From contig JANYAW010000108.1 of the NCBI GenBank assembly GCA_025361105.1, positions 1 through 7,500 on the forward strand: a stretch of DNA of 7,500 nucleotides. The letters are read 5' to 3'. Every line of letters starts with the position of its first letter. The stretch's first letter is position 1. This document shows positions 1 to 6,480 of this stretch, in pieces. The stretch is from Rhodocyclaceae bacterium (GTDB taxonomy: Bacteria > Pseudomonadota > Gammaproteobacteria > Burkholderiales > Rhodocyclaceae). Under the pieces are notes generated by a model. It had not been told where the DNA came from. It searched no databases and worked only from the letters and a program-made list of their open reading frames with translations. The translations under genes were made by a program, and so were the position numbers.

Positions 1-305
1 CTGATGTAGACCAGTGCGCGTGGTAAACTTTTTCCACGTCGCAAACAGGCGATCAGGCGGCGGGTTCGCAAGTCATGCTCGCCAGTTGGTGCTGGCGACA
101 CGCTGTGTATCACCGCATCTGCAATCCCCGAGAGCCGCCGCAAAGTATGCCGTTGATCGAGATCGCCGCAAATCTGAACCACGCCCAAACGCTCCAGCGC
201 ATCGTCACGCTGGCGCACCAAGGCAATCACCCGCCAGTGTTTGGTAAGTTGCGGCAATACGCGGCGCATCACATCGCCACAGCCCACAATCAACAGATTT
301 TTCAT
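1..305 (-). CDS. NAD-dependent epimerase/dehydratase-like SDR protein, N-terminal part (3' end beyond window)
   Basis: The frame is open from an ATG at 303-305 to the left edge, giving 101 codons; the stop lies outside the window. The protein starts MKNLLIVGCGDVMRRVLPQL, a first Rossmann strand and glycine turn (G8-C-G10-D11-V) of the type in YeeZ-like SDR proteins. A GDL motif follows at residues 47-49, then ADAVIH (62-67), the stretch SPAPTGEHD and RTRRL (81-85). The visible part ends LVYI, just where the family usually has its active-site YIS-T-GVYG segment. The fold implies NAD(P) binding and action on a nucleotide sugar or similar substrate in the cytoplasm, but no substrate can be read from the sequence. 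It diverges from the reductase at 320, and no Shine-Dalgarno sequence is visible before its ATG. Codons 66-76 overlap a close match to the dispersed repeat described separately. Family assignment is fairly secure; function is unknown. Confidence 0.8.
   Translation of the reverse strand, partial: MKNLLIVGCGDVMRRVLPQLTKHWRVIALVRQRDDALERLGVVQICGDLDQRHTLRRLSGIADAVIHSVSPAPTGEHDLRTRRLIACLRRGKSLPRALVYI
78..106 (+). repeat. Dispersed repeat, copy C (close match inside the SDR gene)
   Basis: Read on the plus strand, this stretch contains CAGTTGGTGCTGGCGACACG. It matches the complement of 7320-7348 at 26 of 29 positions by eye. The orientation is opposite to the three other copies. It lies inside the coding sequence of the SDR gene, over residues SVSPAPTGE, at a place where the family has its own H-x-A-P-P-P type motif. 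It may be a real repeat copy, a gene-conversion product, or a coincidence helped by that motif. Confidence 0.45.
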
Positions 306-319
306 TGAAAGATTATCGC

Positions 320-1324
320 ATGGCGTTTCAAATCAGCTTGTCGCCCAGTGGTCATCAATACACCGCCGACGCGACCACCACACTGCTGGAGGCCGCACTG
401 GCAGCGGGATTCACGCTGCCTTATGGTTGCCGCAATGGTGCCTGCGGCAGTTGCAAAGGCAAAGTACTGGCCGGTGAAATTGATCACGGCAAAGCGCAGC
501 AAAATGTTTTATCCGATGATGAGCGCGCCAAAGGCATGGCACTTTTTTGCTGCGCCACGGCGCGTAGTAATTTGACTTTGGAATGCCGCGAAGTCGGCAA
601 TGCCGGCGATATTCCGGTGCGCATGCTGCCCTGTCGCGTGCAAAAAATCGAACGCGTTGCCGACGATGTCATCATCTTGTCACTCAAACTGCCGACCAAC
701 GAACGCTTGCAATTTTTGCCCGGCCAATACATCGAGTTCCTACTAAAAGACGGCAAGCGCCGCGCCTTCTCGATTGCCAACGCACCGCATAGCGACGAAT
801 TTGTCACCGTGCATATTCGTCGCGTTGATGGCGGCGCATTCACCGCTCATGTTTTTGAGACGATGAAAGAAAAAGAAATCCTGCGCTTTTATGGGCCGCT
901 CGGAAGTTTTTATCTGCGCGAAGAATCCCCTAAGCCGATTATCTTTGTCGCTGGCGGCACCGGTTTCGCGCCGATCAAAGCCATCATCGAACACGCCATC
1001 CAGCATGGCGAAAAGCGCGAAATGCATTTGTATTGGGGCACCCAAAATCGTGCTGGCTTGTATTTGCCGGAGCTACCGGTTTCGTGGCCGATCAATTATG
1101 TTCCGGTGCTCTCCAACGCTGAGGCGAGCGACGCATGGCAAGGCCGCCGTGGATTGGTTCATCAAGCAGTGCTTGCCGACCACGGCAATCTTGCTGATTT
1201 TCAAGTCTATGCCTGTGGCTCGCCAGCAATGATAGAAAGCGCACGCGTCGATTTTTTCCGCGCCGGATTAGGGGAAGAAAATTTCTTCGCCGATGCGTTC
1301 AGCCTCGCGCCGCCGGGAAGCTAA
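320..1324 (+). CDS. 2Fe-2S ferredoxin/FAD/NAD(P) reductase, CDP-6-deoxy-delta-3,4-glucoseen reductase-like
   Basis: This 334-residue flavoprotein reductase passes electrons from NAD(P)H through FAD to a plant-type 2Fe-2S cluster. Cluster ligands are visible as C37-x4-C42-x2-C45 (YGCRNGACGSCKG) and C77 in LFCC. The FAD domain shows FLPGQYIE (132-139) and the R-x-F-S-I-A-N motif at 148-154. The NAD(P) domain shows GGTGFAPI (212-219) and YACGSP near 299. Length and domain order match AscD/RfbI-type proteins, named for the E3 reductase of 3,6-dideoxysugar synthesis. No dideoxysugar genes are nearby, so the name may not be the true role; oxygenase reductases share this architecture. ATG 320 was chosen because MAFQISLSPSGHQYT is a natural ferredoxin-domain start and GAAAG lies 8 bases before it. 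A TTG at 305 would add five residues and abut the divergent gene. A hairpin terminator follows. The family is sure; the physiological partner is not. Confidence 0.9.
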   Translation: MAFQISLSPSGHQYTADATTTLLEAALAAGFTLPYGCRNGACGSCKGKVLAGEIDHGKAQQNVLSDDERAKGMALFCCATARSNLTLECREVGNAGDIPVRMLPCRVQKIERVADDVIILSLKLPTNERLQFLPGQYIEFLLKDGKRRAFSIANAPHSDEFVTVHIRRVDGGAFTAHVFETMKEKEILRFYGPLGSFYLREESPKPIIFVAGGTGFAPIKAIIEHAIQHGEKREMHLYWGTQNRAGLYLPELPVSWPINYVPVLSNAEASDAWQGRRGLVHQAVLADHGNLADFQVYACGSPAMIESARVDFFRAGLGEENFFADAFSLAPPGS

Positions 1325-1342
1325 GACGACTGAGCAAAGATT

Positions 1343-1366
1343 CGCAAAGCACGGCTTTGCGTTTGT
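1343..1366 (+). terminator. Hairpin terminator after the reductase gene
   Basis: An 8-bp perfect stem, CGCAAAGC (1343-1350) with GCTTTGCG (1354-1361), closes a 3-base ACG loop and is followed by TTTGTG. It starts 18 bases after the reductase stop, between convergent genes. The T tract is short, so termination may be modest. A weaker TGTGC/GCACA pair (1364-1368 with 1381-1385) follows. Confidence 0.55.
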
Positions 1367-1391
1367 GCAGTGAGTGGTTCGCACATAAGCG

Positions 1392-1422
1392 GCTTAACGG
1401 CGTATCACCAGCACCAACTGAC
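1392..1422 (-). repeat. Dispersed repeat, copy A (intergenic)
   Basis: This 31-base stretch contains TCACCAGCACCAACTGAC on the plus strand. It is identical to 7315-7345 at 30 of 31 positions; the one difference is A for G at 1404. Similarity continues weakly for 8-9 bases beyond 1422 with a one-base length difference and stops abruptly on the other side. Read on the minus strand it encodes SVGAGDTPLS. It lies between the convergent reductase and livF genes, 12 bases past the livF stop, so it interrupts neither. Confidence 0.75.
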
Positions 1423-1434
1423 AAATCCTGCGAA

Positions 1435-2160
1435 TTACTCGCCCAAATAAGCCGCACGCACTCGTGCATCGGCAAGTAGGTTGGGAGCCGTATCGGAAAT
1501 CGTAATCTTGCCGCTTTCCATGACATAGCCACGCGAACAGACTTTCAGCGCGAGCAGCGCGTTTTGTTCGACGAGGAAAATGGTGACGCCTTGGGCGGCA
1601 ACGCTCTGGATGACTTCAAAAACTTTGGCGACCATGATTGGGGCTAGTCCCATTGAAGGTTCGTCTAGCAACAATAATTTTGGCCTGCCCATCAGTGCGC
1701 GGCCGATGGCGAGCATTTGTTGTTCGCCGCCGGAGAGCGTTCCGGCGACTTGGTTTTCGCGCTCTTTCAGGCGCGGCAGCATGGTAAAAATTCTTTCTAC
1801 ATCGGCGGCGATTTCGGCCTTGTCCTGGCGGTGATAGGCACCCATGGTGAGATTTTCGGCGATGGTTAATCGGGCGAAAATTCCGCGTCCTTCGGGCACC
1901 AAAGCCAAGCCTTTATTGATCAACACATGGCTGGGTAATTCGTTGATTTTTTCGCCCGCGTAGCGAATTTCGCCAGTGGAATTTATCATCCGCGCCAGCG
2001 CTTTGAGCGTCGAGGTTTTGCCTGCGCCGTTGGCACCGAGCAGGCAAACCATTTCGCCTTGCATGACCGAGAATGACACGCCTTTGACGGCGGCGATTCC
2101 GCCGTAGTGGACTTCGAGATTTAACGCGTCGAGCAATGGCGAAGATTCTGGCTTATTCAT
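1435..2160 (-). CDS. livF: Branched-chain amino acid ABC transporter ATP-binding protein LivF
   Basis: This is one of the two cytoplasmic ATPases that drive LivHM-mediated uptake of branched-chain or other hydrophobic amino acids. The 241-residue product matches the usual LivF length (about 235-240). Walker A is GANGAGKT (42-49), the ABC signature LSGGE (142-146), and Walker B LLLLDEP (162-168) followed by SMGLAP. The switch region reads LVEQNA, the LivF-type sequence with Q in place of the usual switch histidine. VPEGRGIF (88-95) and LTIAENL are also typical of LivF. The start at 2160 (MNKPESS) was chosen because it gives normal length and overlaps the livG stop by 8 bases; the frame runs further upstream, but that part lies inside livG and is unlike LivF. 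It is the last gene of the operon and ends AAYLGE. Confidence 0.96.
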   Translation of the reverse strand: MNKPESSPLLDALNLEVHYGGIAAVKGVSFSVMQGEMVCLLGANGAGKTSTLKALARMINSTGEIRYAGEKINELPSHVLINKGLALVPEGRGIFARLTIAENLTMGAYHRQDKAEIAADVERIFTMLPRLKERENQVAGTLSGGEQQMLAIGRALMGRPKLLLLDEPSMGLAPIMVAKVFEVIQSVAAQGVTIFLVEQNALLALKVCSRGYVMESGKITISDTAPNLLADARVRAAYLGE

Positions 2161-2944
2161 TTGCAGTTCCAATGTAAGCCTCGATAACTTTCGGGTTGGC
2201 GCGCACGACGCTGGGCACGTCTTCACAAATTTTCTGGCCGTAGTCGAGCACGGCAACGCGGTCGCACAAACCCATCACCAATTTCACATCGTGCTCAATC
2301 AACAAGACGGTGAGGCCATCGCCACGCAAGCCTTCGATGAGCGTGCGCAAGGCGGCGGTTTCGGTGGCATTCATGCCAGCGGCCGGTTCATCCAGCGCCA
2401 GCAGTTTCGGTTCGGTAGCCAAGGCGCGGGCGATTTCCAAGCGGCGTTGATCGCCGTAGCACATCTCTCTGGCCAAGCTGTTGGCGTGCTCGGCGACACC
2501 AACGTAATGCAGCAATTCCTCGGCACGACGGCGTATCGCCGCTTCTTCAGCGCGCTCGGTTTTGGTACGCAACATCGCGCCGAATACGCCTGCACGCGTG
2601 CGCAGGTGTCGCCCGACCATCACATTTTCCAATGCGGTCATGTTGCCAAACAAGCGGATGTTTTGAAATGTGCGCGCGATGCCAGCGGCGGCCACCGTGT
2701 GCGGGCTTTCAAGCGTGAGCGGCGCGCCAGCAAAACTTATCTCGCCACCGTCACGTTGATAGAGGCCGGTGAGGACATTGAAGAAGGTCGTTTTGCCCGC
2801 GCCGTTCGGTCCAATCAAGCCATAAATTTCGCCGCGCCGGATGGTGAGCGAAACGTCTTTGAGCGCTTGCACACCACCGAATTTTTTTCCGATGCCGCTG
2901 GCATCGAGCAGCACTTCATTGGCCGTGGTCATCGTTTGTGTCAT
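2153..2944 (-). CDS. livG: Branched-chain amino acid ABC transporter ATP-binding protein LivG
   Basis: This is the second ATPase of the transporter, paired with LivF under LivH and LivM. The 263-residue product shows Walker A GPNGAGKT (45-52), the Q-loop at Q94 in ARTFQNIRLF, and Walker B LLALDEP (181-187) followed by AAGMN, the LivG hallmark. The switch histidine is H218 in LIEHD. The signature motif is MCYGDQRRLEIARALA (161-176), where the canonical LSGGQ is replaced by a CYGDQ form; LivG proteins commonly have YGQQ or YGDQ here, so this is not a defect. The ATG at 2942-2944 overlaps the livM TGA as ATGA, which argues for this start over a second ATG four codons later. No strong Shine-Dalgarno sequence is visible, so translation is probably coupled to livM. 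The C-terminal YIGTANE overlaps the livF start. Confidence 0.96.
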   Translation of the reverse strand: MTQTMTTANEVLLDASGIGKKFGGVQALKDVSLTIRRGEIYGLIGPNGAGKTTFFNVLTGLYQRDGGEISFAGAPLTLESPHTVAAAGIARTFQNIRLFGNMTALENVMVGRHLRTRAGVFGAMLRTKTERAEEAAIRRRAEELLHYVGVAEHANSLAREMCYGDQRRLEIARALATEPKLLALDEPAAGMNATETAALRTLIEGLRGDGLTVLLIEHDVKLVMGLCDRVAVLDYGQKICEDVPSVVRANPKVIEAYIGTANE

Positions 2945-4014
2945 TTAGCCGCCGCAGTCATCTCGCGACGATGGCGCGATTCTGGCCAAATGCCGGCTGG
3001 ACGAAAACGCATGGTCAGCACTAGCGCCAAACCGAAAATCAGCATGCGCAAGACTTCGGGATCTATCCACATTTTGCCGAAGATCGCCATCTGCACCGGT
3101 TCGACCGTATAGCGCAAAATTTCCGGCACGAATGAGAGCAAAACTGCGCCAGCAATCACGCCCCAAATATTGCCCATTCCGCCCATCACCACCATCGCCA
3201 ACACCATAATGGACTCGTTCAAAATGAAACTTTCGGGACTCACAAAACCTTGAATCGCCGCGAACATGCCGCCGGACAAGCCACCGAACGATGCTCCCAT
3301 CGCGAAGGCCAACAACTTGATGTTGCGCGTGTTGATGCCGGTGGCTTTTGCGGCGACTTCATCTTCGCGTATTGCCACCCAGGCGCGACCGATGCGCGAA
3401 TCTTTGAGTCGGCCATTGATGATCACCACCACCATCAGCGCCAGCATCAGAAAATAATAATATTTAATCGGGCCGCTGACGATGAGGCCGCCAAGCGTGT
3501 CGACCTTGCCAAAATCGATCGGACCGATTTGGAAAGAATCAATTTGCGCGATGCCTTTTGGCCCGTTGGTGATGTTGATCGGCGCAGCCATATTGTTCAT
3601 GAAAATGCGCACAATTTCACCGAAGCCCAAAGTCACAATGGCAAGGTAATCGCCGCGCAGTTTTAAGGTCGGTGCGCCTAGCACCGCACCGGCAATGCAA
3701 GCCACCAACGCGCCGATTGGCAAGATGATCCAAAACGGCAGGTGTACGCCCAAGTGTGGCGAAGCCAGCAGCCCGTAGGTGTATGCGCCGACGGCGAAAA
3801 ACGCGATGTAGCCCAAATCGAGTAATCCGGCGAAGCCGACCACGATGTTCAAGCCCAAGGAGAGCAACACGAATAGAACTGCGAAATTAGTGATGCGCAC
3901 CCATGCCGTGCCGACCAGCGCCAGCGCGAACGGCAGGGCGATTAACGCAATCGCCAGCGCGATCATCGGCGCAATGTTGCCCTTGTTATGCAAAAAGTTC
4001 GTCGGGATTTTCAT
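2941..4014 (-). CDS. livM: Branched-chain amino acid ABC transporter permease LivM
   Basis: This is an inner-membrane permease that forms the translocation channel with LivH. The 357-residue product is highly hydrophobic, with membrane segments near residues 15-36, 42-61, 66-85, 93-115, 186-200, 235-258, 266-297 and 322-336. The family pattern GLNIVVGFAGLLDLGYIAF (54-72) is clear. The cytoplasmic coupling loop RLKDSRIGRAWVAIREDE (202-219), followed by AAKATGIN, is the EAA-like segment that contacts the ATPases. The C-terminus reads MRFRPAGIWP (335-344), also typical. The frame is open another 43 codons upstream, but that part lies inside livH. MKIPTNF at 4014 was chosen because GGAG sits 5 bases before the ATG and the ATG overlaps the livH stop as ATGA. 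Length fits the family. Confidence 0.95.
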   Translation of the reverse strand: MKIPTNFLHNKGNIAPMIALAIALIALPFALALVGTAWVRITNFAVLFVLLSLGLNIVVGFAGLLDLGYIAFFAVGAYTYGLLASPHLGVHLPFWIILPIGALVACIAGAVLGAPTLKLRGDYLAIVTLGFGEIVRIFMNNMAAPINITNGPKGIAQIDSFQIGPIDFGKVDTLGGLIVSGPIKYYYFLMLALMVVVIINGRLKDSRIGRAWVAIREDEVAAKATGINTRNIKLLAFAMGASFGGLSGGMFAAIQGFVSPESFILNESIMVLAMVVMGGMGNIWGVIAGAVLLSFVPEILRYTVEPVQMAIFGKMWIDPEVLRMLIFGLALVLTMRFRPAGIWPESRHRREMTAAAK

Positions 4015-4997
4015 GCGCGCTCCGAGACACGTTCGCCAAGCAATCCTGATGGTCGGAACACCAGTACCAAAATCAACATCAAGAAGGCAAACACGTCTTG
4101 ATAATTGCTGCCGAACAACACGAAATTGCCGCCGTCCTTGCATTGCTCAACCAGCATTGAACTGGTCAGCGACCATTGGCACAAATCGGTAATCTCGCCG
4201 ATATAGCCTGATCCCATTGCTTCGACCAAACCGAGCAACAAGCCGCCGAGCATCGCTCCGGCCAAATTACCAATACCGCCGAGCACCGCTGCCGAGAAGG
4301 CTTTGAGGCCGAGCGTGAAGCCCATGGTGTAGTGGATGATGCCGTAATAAGAACCATACATCACTCCAGCCACGGCACCGAGCGCCGCACCGATGACGAA
4401 AGTTGCGGCGATGACTTTGTCGGCGTTCACGCCCATCAATCCGGCGATGCGAACGTCCTCCGCCGTGGCGCGCATGGCGATGCCAAAGCGGGTGCGATAC
4501 ACGAACCAGCTCAAGCCAGCCATCATGGTGAATGACAACAAAATGATGGAAATCTGCACGCTGCTAATCGAAGCTTCACCGATATTGAAAACCGGATTGG
4601 CGATGATTTGCGGGAAGGCTTTTGGATTACGCCCCCACACCATCAAGGCGAGGTGCGCGAGGATGATGGACATGCCAATCGCCGTGATTAGCGGTGCCAA
4701 GCGTGGTGCGTGGCGCAAGGGGCGATAGGCGATGCGTTCGAGCAAATAACCTATCGTCATACAAACGGGAATTGCCGCGACAACGGCGGTGAGCAATATC
4801 ACCGGCGCGGGCAATGCGCCGCCAGCCAAACTGGTGATGACCGTGAAGGCGACCATCGCCCCGATCATCACGACTTCGCCATGCGCGAAGTTGATCAGTT
4901 GAATCACACCATAAACCATGGTGTAACCGAGCGCGACCACGGCATAAACACTGCCGGTGGTCAAGCCGTTAATAATTTGTTGAAGGAAGATGTCCAT
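4011..4997 (-). CDS. livH: Branched-chain amino acid ABC transporter permease LivH
   Basis: This is the second inner-membrane permease of the LivKHMGF system. The product has 328 residues, somewhat longer than the usual 290-310. It opens MDIFLQQIINGLTTGSVYAV and carries the family stretches GYTMVYGVIQLINFAHGE (24-41), ERIAYRPLR (87-95) and FGIAMRATAEDVRIAGLMGV (171-190), the last being the ATPase-coupling loop. GFTLGLKAFSAAVLGGIGN (226-244) is also typical, and the C-terminus FRPSGLLGERV (314-324) is classic. The extra length is about 20 residues around 272-294, between YIGEIT and GSNYQDVFAF, with cysteines at 273 and 286. The ATG comes only about 12 bases after the T tract of the livK terminator, and no Shine-Dalgarno sequence is visible in that gap. 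Confidence 0.95.
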   Translation of the reverse strand: MDIFLQQIINGLTTGSVYAVVALGYTMVYGVIQLINFAHGEVVMIGAMVAFTVITSLAGGALPAPVILLTAVVAAIPVCMTIGYLLERIAYRPLRHAPRLAPLITAIGMSIILAHLALMVWGRNPKAFPQIIANPVFNIGEASISSVQISIILLSFTMMAGLSWFVYRTRFGIAMRATAEDVRIAGLMGVNADKVIAATFVIGAALGAVAGVMYGSYYGIIHYTMGFTLGLKAFSAAVLGGIGNLAGAMLGGLLLGLVEAMGSGYIGEITDLCQWSLTSSMLVEQCKDGGNFVLFGSNYQDVFAFLMLILVLVFRPSGLLGERVSERA

Positions 4998-5009
4998 AAT
5001 TTTTAGTCG

Positions 5010-5044
5010 AAAAAAAGGGAAGTCGCGGTTGGGCGACTTCCCTT
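5010..5044 (-). terminator. Intrinsic terminator between livK and livH
   Basis: Read in the direction of transcription, a perfect 12-bp stem (5044-5033 with 5026-5015, core GGGAAGTCGC/GCGACTTCCC) closes a 6-base loop CCAACC. A run of seven T residues (5016-5010) follows directly. This is a textbook Rho-independent terminator starting 24 bases after the livK stop. The livH ATG lies 12 bases beyond the T tract with no visible room for a second promoter, so livHMGF expression should depend on readthrough, leaving livK mRNA in excess. Confidence 0.88.
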
Positions 5045-5068
5045 GTTTCTACCTGGCCTATTGACCGC

Positions 5069-6367
5069 TTATGGTTTAGCGGCGGGGGCAGGGGCTGCTG
5101 CGGGTGCGGCAGCCGGAGCGGCGGCGGGAGCAGCAGCTGCGGCAGGTGCCGGTGTTGCACCCATTGCCATGTACTCGTCAAGCGTCATCGACTTGCCACT
5201 CTTGATGATGGCGACTGGCGTAATCTTGCCGGCCTTCAAGGTGAAAATCGTCATTTCGGCGTCTTTACGGTCACCCTTGGCATCAAACTGGATATTGCCG
5301 CTGGCACCGTTGTAGTCGCTGGCAGCGAGCACTGGCAGATACTTTGCAGGATCAGCCGAACCAGCCTTGACCATCGCGGCGATTAGCAGCTTGGCAGCGT
5401 CGTAGGTGAATGGCGAGTAAAGAATAGGGTCGACCTTGAATGCGGCCTTGTAGCCATCAAGGAAAGCCTTGCCGGTAGCAGCAACCGGGATACCAGCTTG
5501 CGAGCAGACCAGGCCTTCGGCAGCTTCGCCAGCAAGTTCAGCCATGCCGGGCTTATCGGTACAGGCACCATCACCAAATGCGAACACGGCTTTGATACCC
5601 AGTTCGCGCGCTTGCTTGAGCAATGGGCCGCCGGTAGCGTCCATGCCGCCGTAAAACACGGCATCAGGTTTTTTGCCTTTGACTTTGGTCAGCACAGCTT
5701 TCCAGTCTACCGTTTTGTCGGTGCCTTTTTCGCGTGGCAGAACTTTCACGCCAGCCGCTTTGAGCGATTTTTCAACTTCATTGGCCAGACCTTCGCCGTA
5801 GGCAGTCGCATCGTCAATCACGGCCACGGTCTTGGGCTTGGCTTGGGTCGCCAGGTAATTAGCGATAGCCGGACCTTGCTGGTCATCACGACCAACCACG
5901 CGGAAAGTGACTTTCAGGCCACGCTCGGTCAGCACTGGATTGGTCGCCGAGCCAGAAATCACCGGGATGCCAGCCGCTTCGTAAATCACCGAAGCAGGAA
6001 TGGTGGTGCCCGAATTCAAGTGGCCGACGATACCGGCGACTTTGGCATCAACCAGTTTCTGAGCAACGGTATTGCCAACTTTTGGATCGCCTTGGTCATC
6101 TTCGGCAACCAGTTCAAACTTAACTTGCTGGCCTCCAATCGTCGTGCCAGCGGCGTTGGCTTGGTCAATGGCCAGACGCGCGCCATTTTCGTTGTCCTTG
6201 CCAAGGTGAGCGATACCGCCAGTCAAAGGACCAACGTGGCCGATTTTGACTACGGTGACGGGTGCCGGTGCAGGCGCAGCAGCGACAGGTTCTTCCTTCT
6301 TGCCACAACCCATTACAAGGACTGCGGCAGCGACGGAAAGCGATAGGGCTTTCATCTGAAAATTCAT
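5069..6367 (-). CDS. livK: Branched-chain amino acid ABC transporter substrate-binding protein LivK, predicted lipoprotein
   Basis: This is the extracytoplasmic receptor that captures branched-chain or related amino acids and delivers them to LivHM. The 432-residue product begins with a signal peptide ending VLVMGC, so C21 is a likely lipidation site; the following Gly-Lys-Lys gives no inner-membrane retention signal. A charged then Ala/Pro linker (22-38) leads to the type I periplasmic binding fold: VKIGHVGPLTGG (40-51), GKDNENGARLAIDQAN (56-71), GHLNSGTTIPASVIYE (115-130) and GIPVISGSATNPVLTERG (133-150), all aligning with LivJ/LivK ligand-cleft segments. YSPFTYDAAKLL (317-328) is also typical. 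After about residue 403 there is an Ala/Pro tail. The ATG at 6367 was chosen because GGAG (6377-6380) lies 9 bases ahead; an ATG four codons later has no such site. The exact ligand cannot be read; urea or amide binding by related proteins is an alternative. Confidence 0.93.
   Translation of the reverse strand: MNFQMKALSLSVAAAVLVMGCGKKEEPVAAAPAPAPVTVVKIGHVGPLTGGIAHLGKDNENGARLAIDQANAAGTTIGGQQVKFELVAEDDQGDPKVGNTVAQKLVDAKVAGIVGHLNSGTTIPASVIYEAAGIPVISGSATNPVLTERGLKVTFRVVGRDDQQGPAIANYLATQAKPKTVAVIDDATAYGEGLANEVEKSLKAAGVKVLPREKGTDKTVDWKAVLTKVKGKKPDAVFYGGMDATGGPLLKQARELGIKAVFAFGDGACTDKPGMAELAGEAAEGLVCSQAGIPVAATGKAFLDGYKAAFKVDPILYSPFTYDAAKLLIAAMVKAGSADPAKYLPVLAASDYNGASGNIQFDAKGDRKDAEMTIFTLKAGKITPVAIIKSGKSMTLDEYMAMGATPAPAAAAAPAAAPAAAPAAAPAPAAKP
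5072..5158 (-). repeat. Low-complexity Ala/Pro-rich tail of LivK
   Basis: The last 29 codons of livK (residues 404-432) encode almost only alanine and proline, with AAAP-type units repeated and a final Lys-Pro. The DNA is an imperfect GC-rich run of GCN and CCN codons, prone to slippage. Soluble LivJ/LivK proteins normally end soon after the last helix, so the tail is an extension. It resembles the Ala/Pro linker just after the lipobox (residues 28-36). Confidence 0.8.
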
Positions 6368-6438
6368 ATTGGGAGGCTCCGTAAAAATGTGGGAAAAGGT
6401 CTGCAGGACCAAACGAGCAAGGAATGCTACGTAGCCAG

Positions 6439-6468
6439 ATTTTGACAATGTATTGGCTTGTGTGTCAA
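6439..6468 (-). promoter_or_regulatory. Candidate sigma-70 promoter of livK with overlapping inverted repeat
   Basis: Read towards livK, a consensus -35 TTGACA (6468-6463) is followed after 18 bases by CAAAAT (6444-6439), a 4-of-6 match to the -10 box. This would give a leader of about 65 bases. The -35 box is also one arm of an inverted repeat, TTGACA-N15-TGTCAA (6463-6468 and 6442-6447), which could be an operator. A perfect 10-bp palindrome GCTACGTAGC (6426-6435) lies near the predicted transcription start. The position directly upstream of the first operon gene supports the call; the -10 box is imperfect. Confidence 0.45.
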
Positions 6469-6480
6469 TGATTGATTTAG

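Noticed and set aside
161..176. LivG signature MCYGDQ as a defective ABC motif
   Set aside because: The feature is at protein residues 161-176 (given here as coordinates). LivG proteins commonly depart from LSGGQ in this way, so it is normal for the family.
305..319. TTG start at 305 extending the reductase by five residues
   Set aside because: The extension MKDYR is not part of the ferredoxin domain, the TTG touches the divergent start codon, and ATG 320 has a better-spaced GAAAG.
1299..1532. Minus-strand frame containing SVGAGDTPLS between the reductase and livF
   Set aside because: It overlaps the livF end in another frame and the reductase end antisense; the peptide motif reflects repeat copy A rather than a gene.
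2291..3112. A 273-codon open frame on the plus strand
   Set aside because: It lies opposite livG and the livM end, has no recognisable domain, and is a shadow of their codon bias.
5498..6346. A 282-codon open frame on the plus strand
   Set aside because: It is antisense to livK with an unnatural composition; livK is clearly the real gene.
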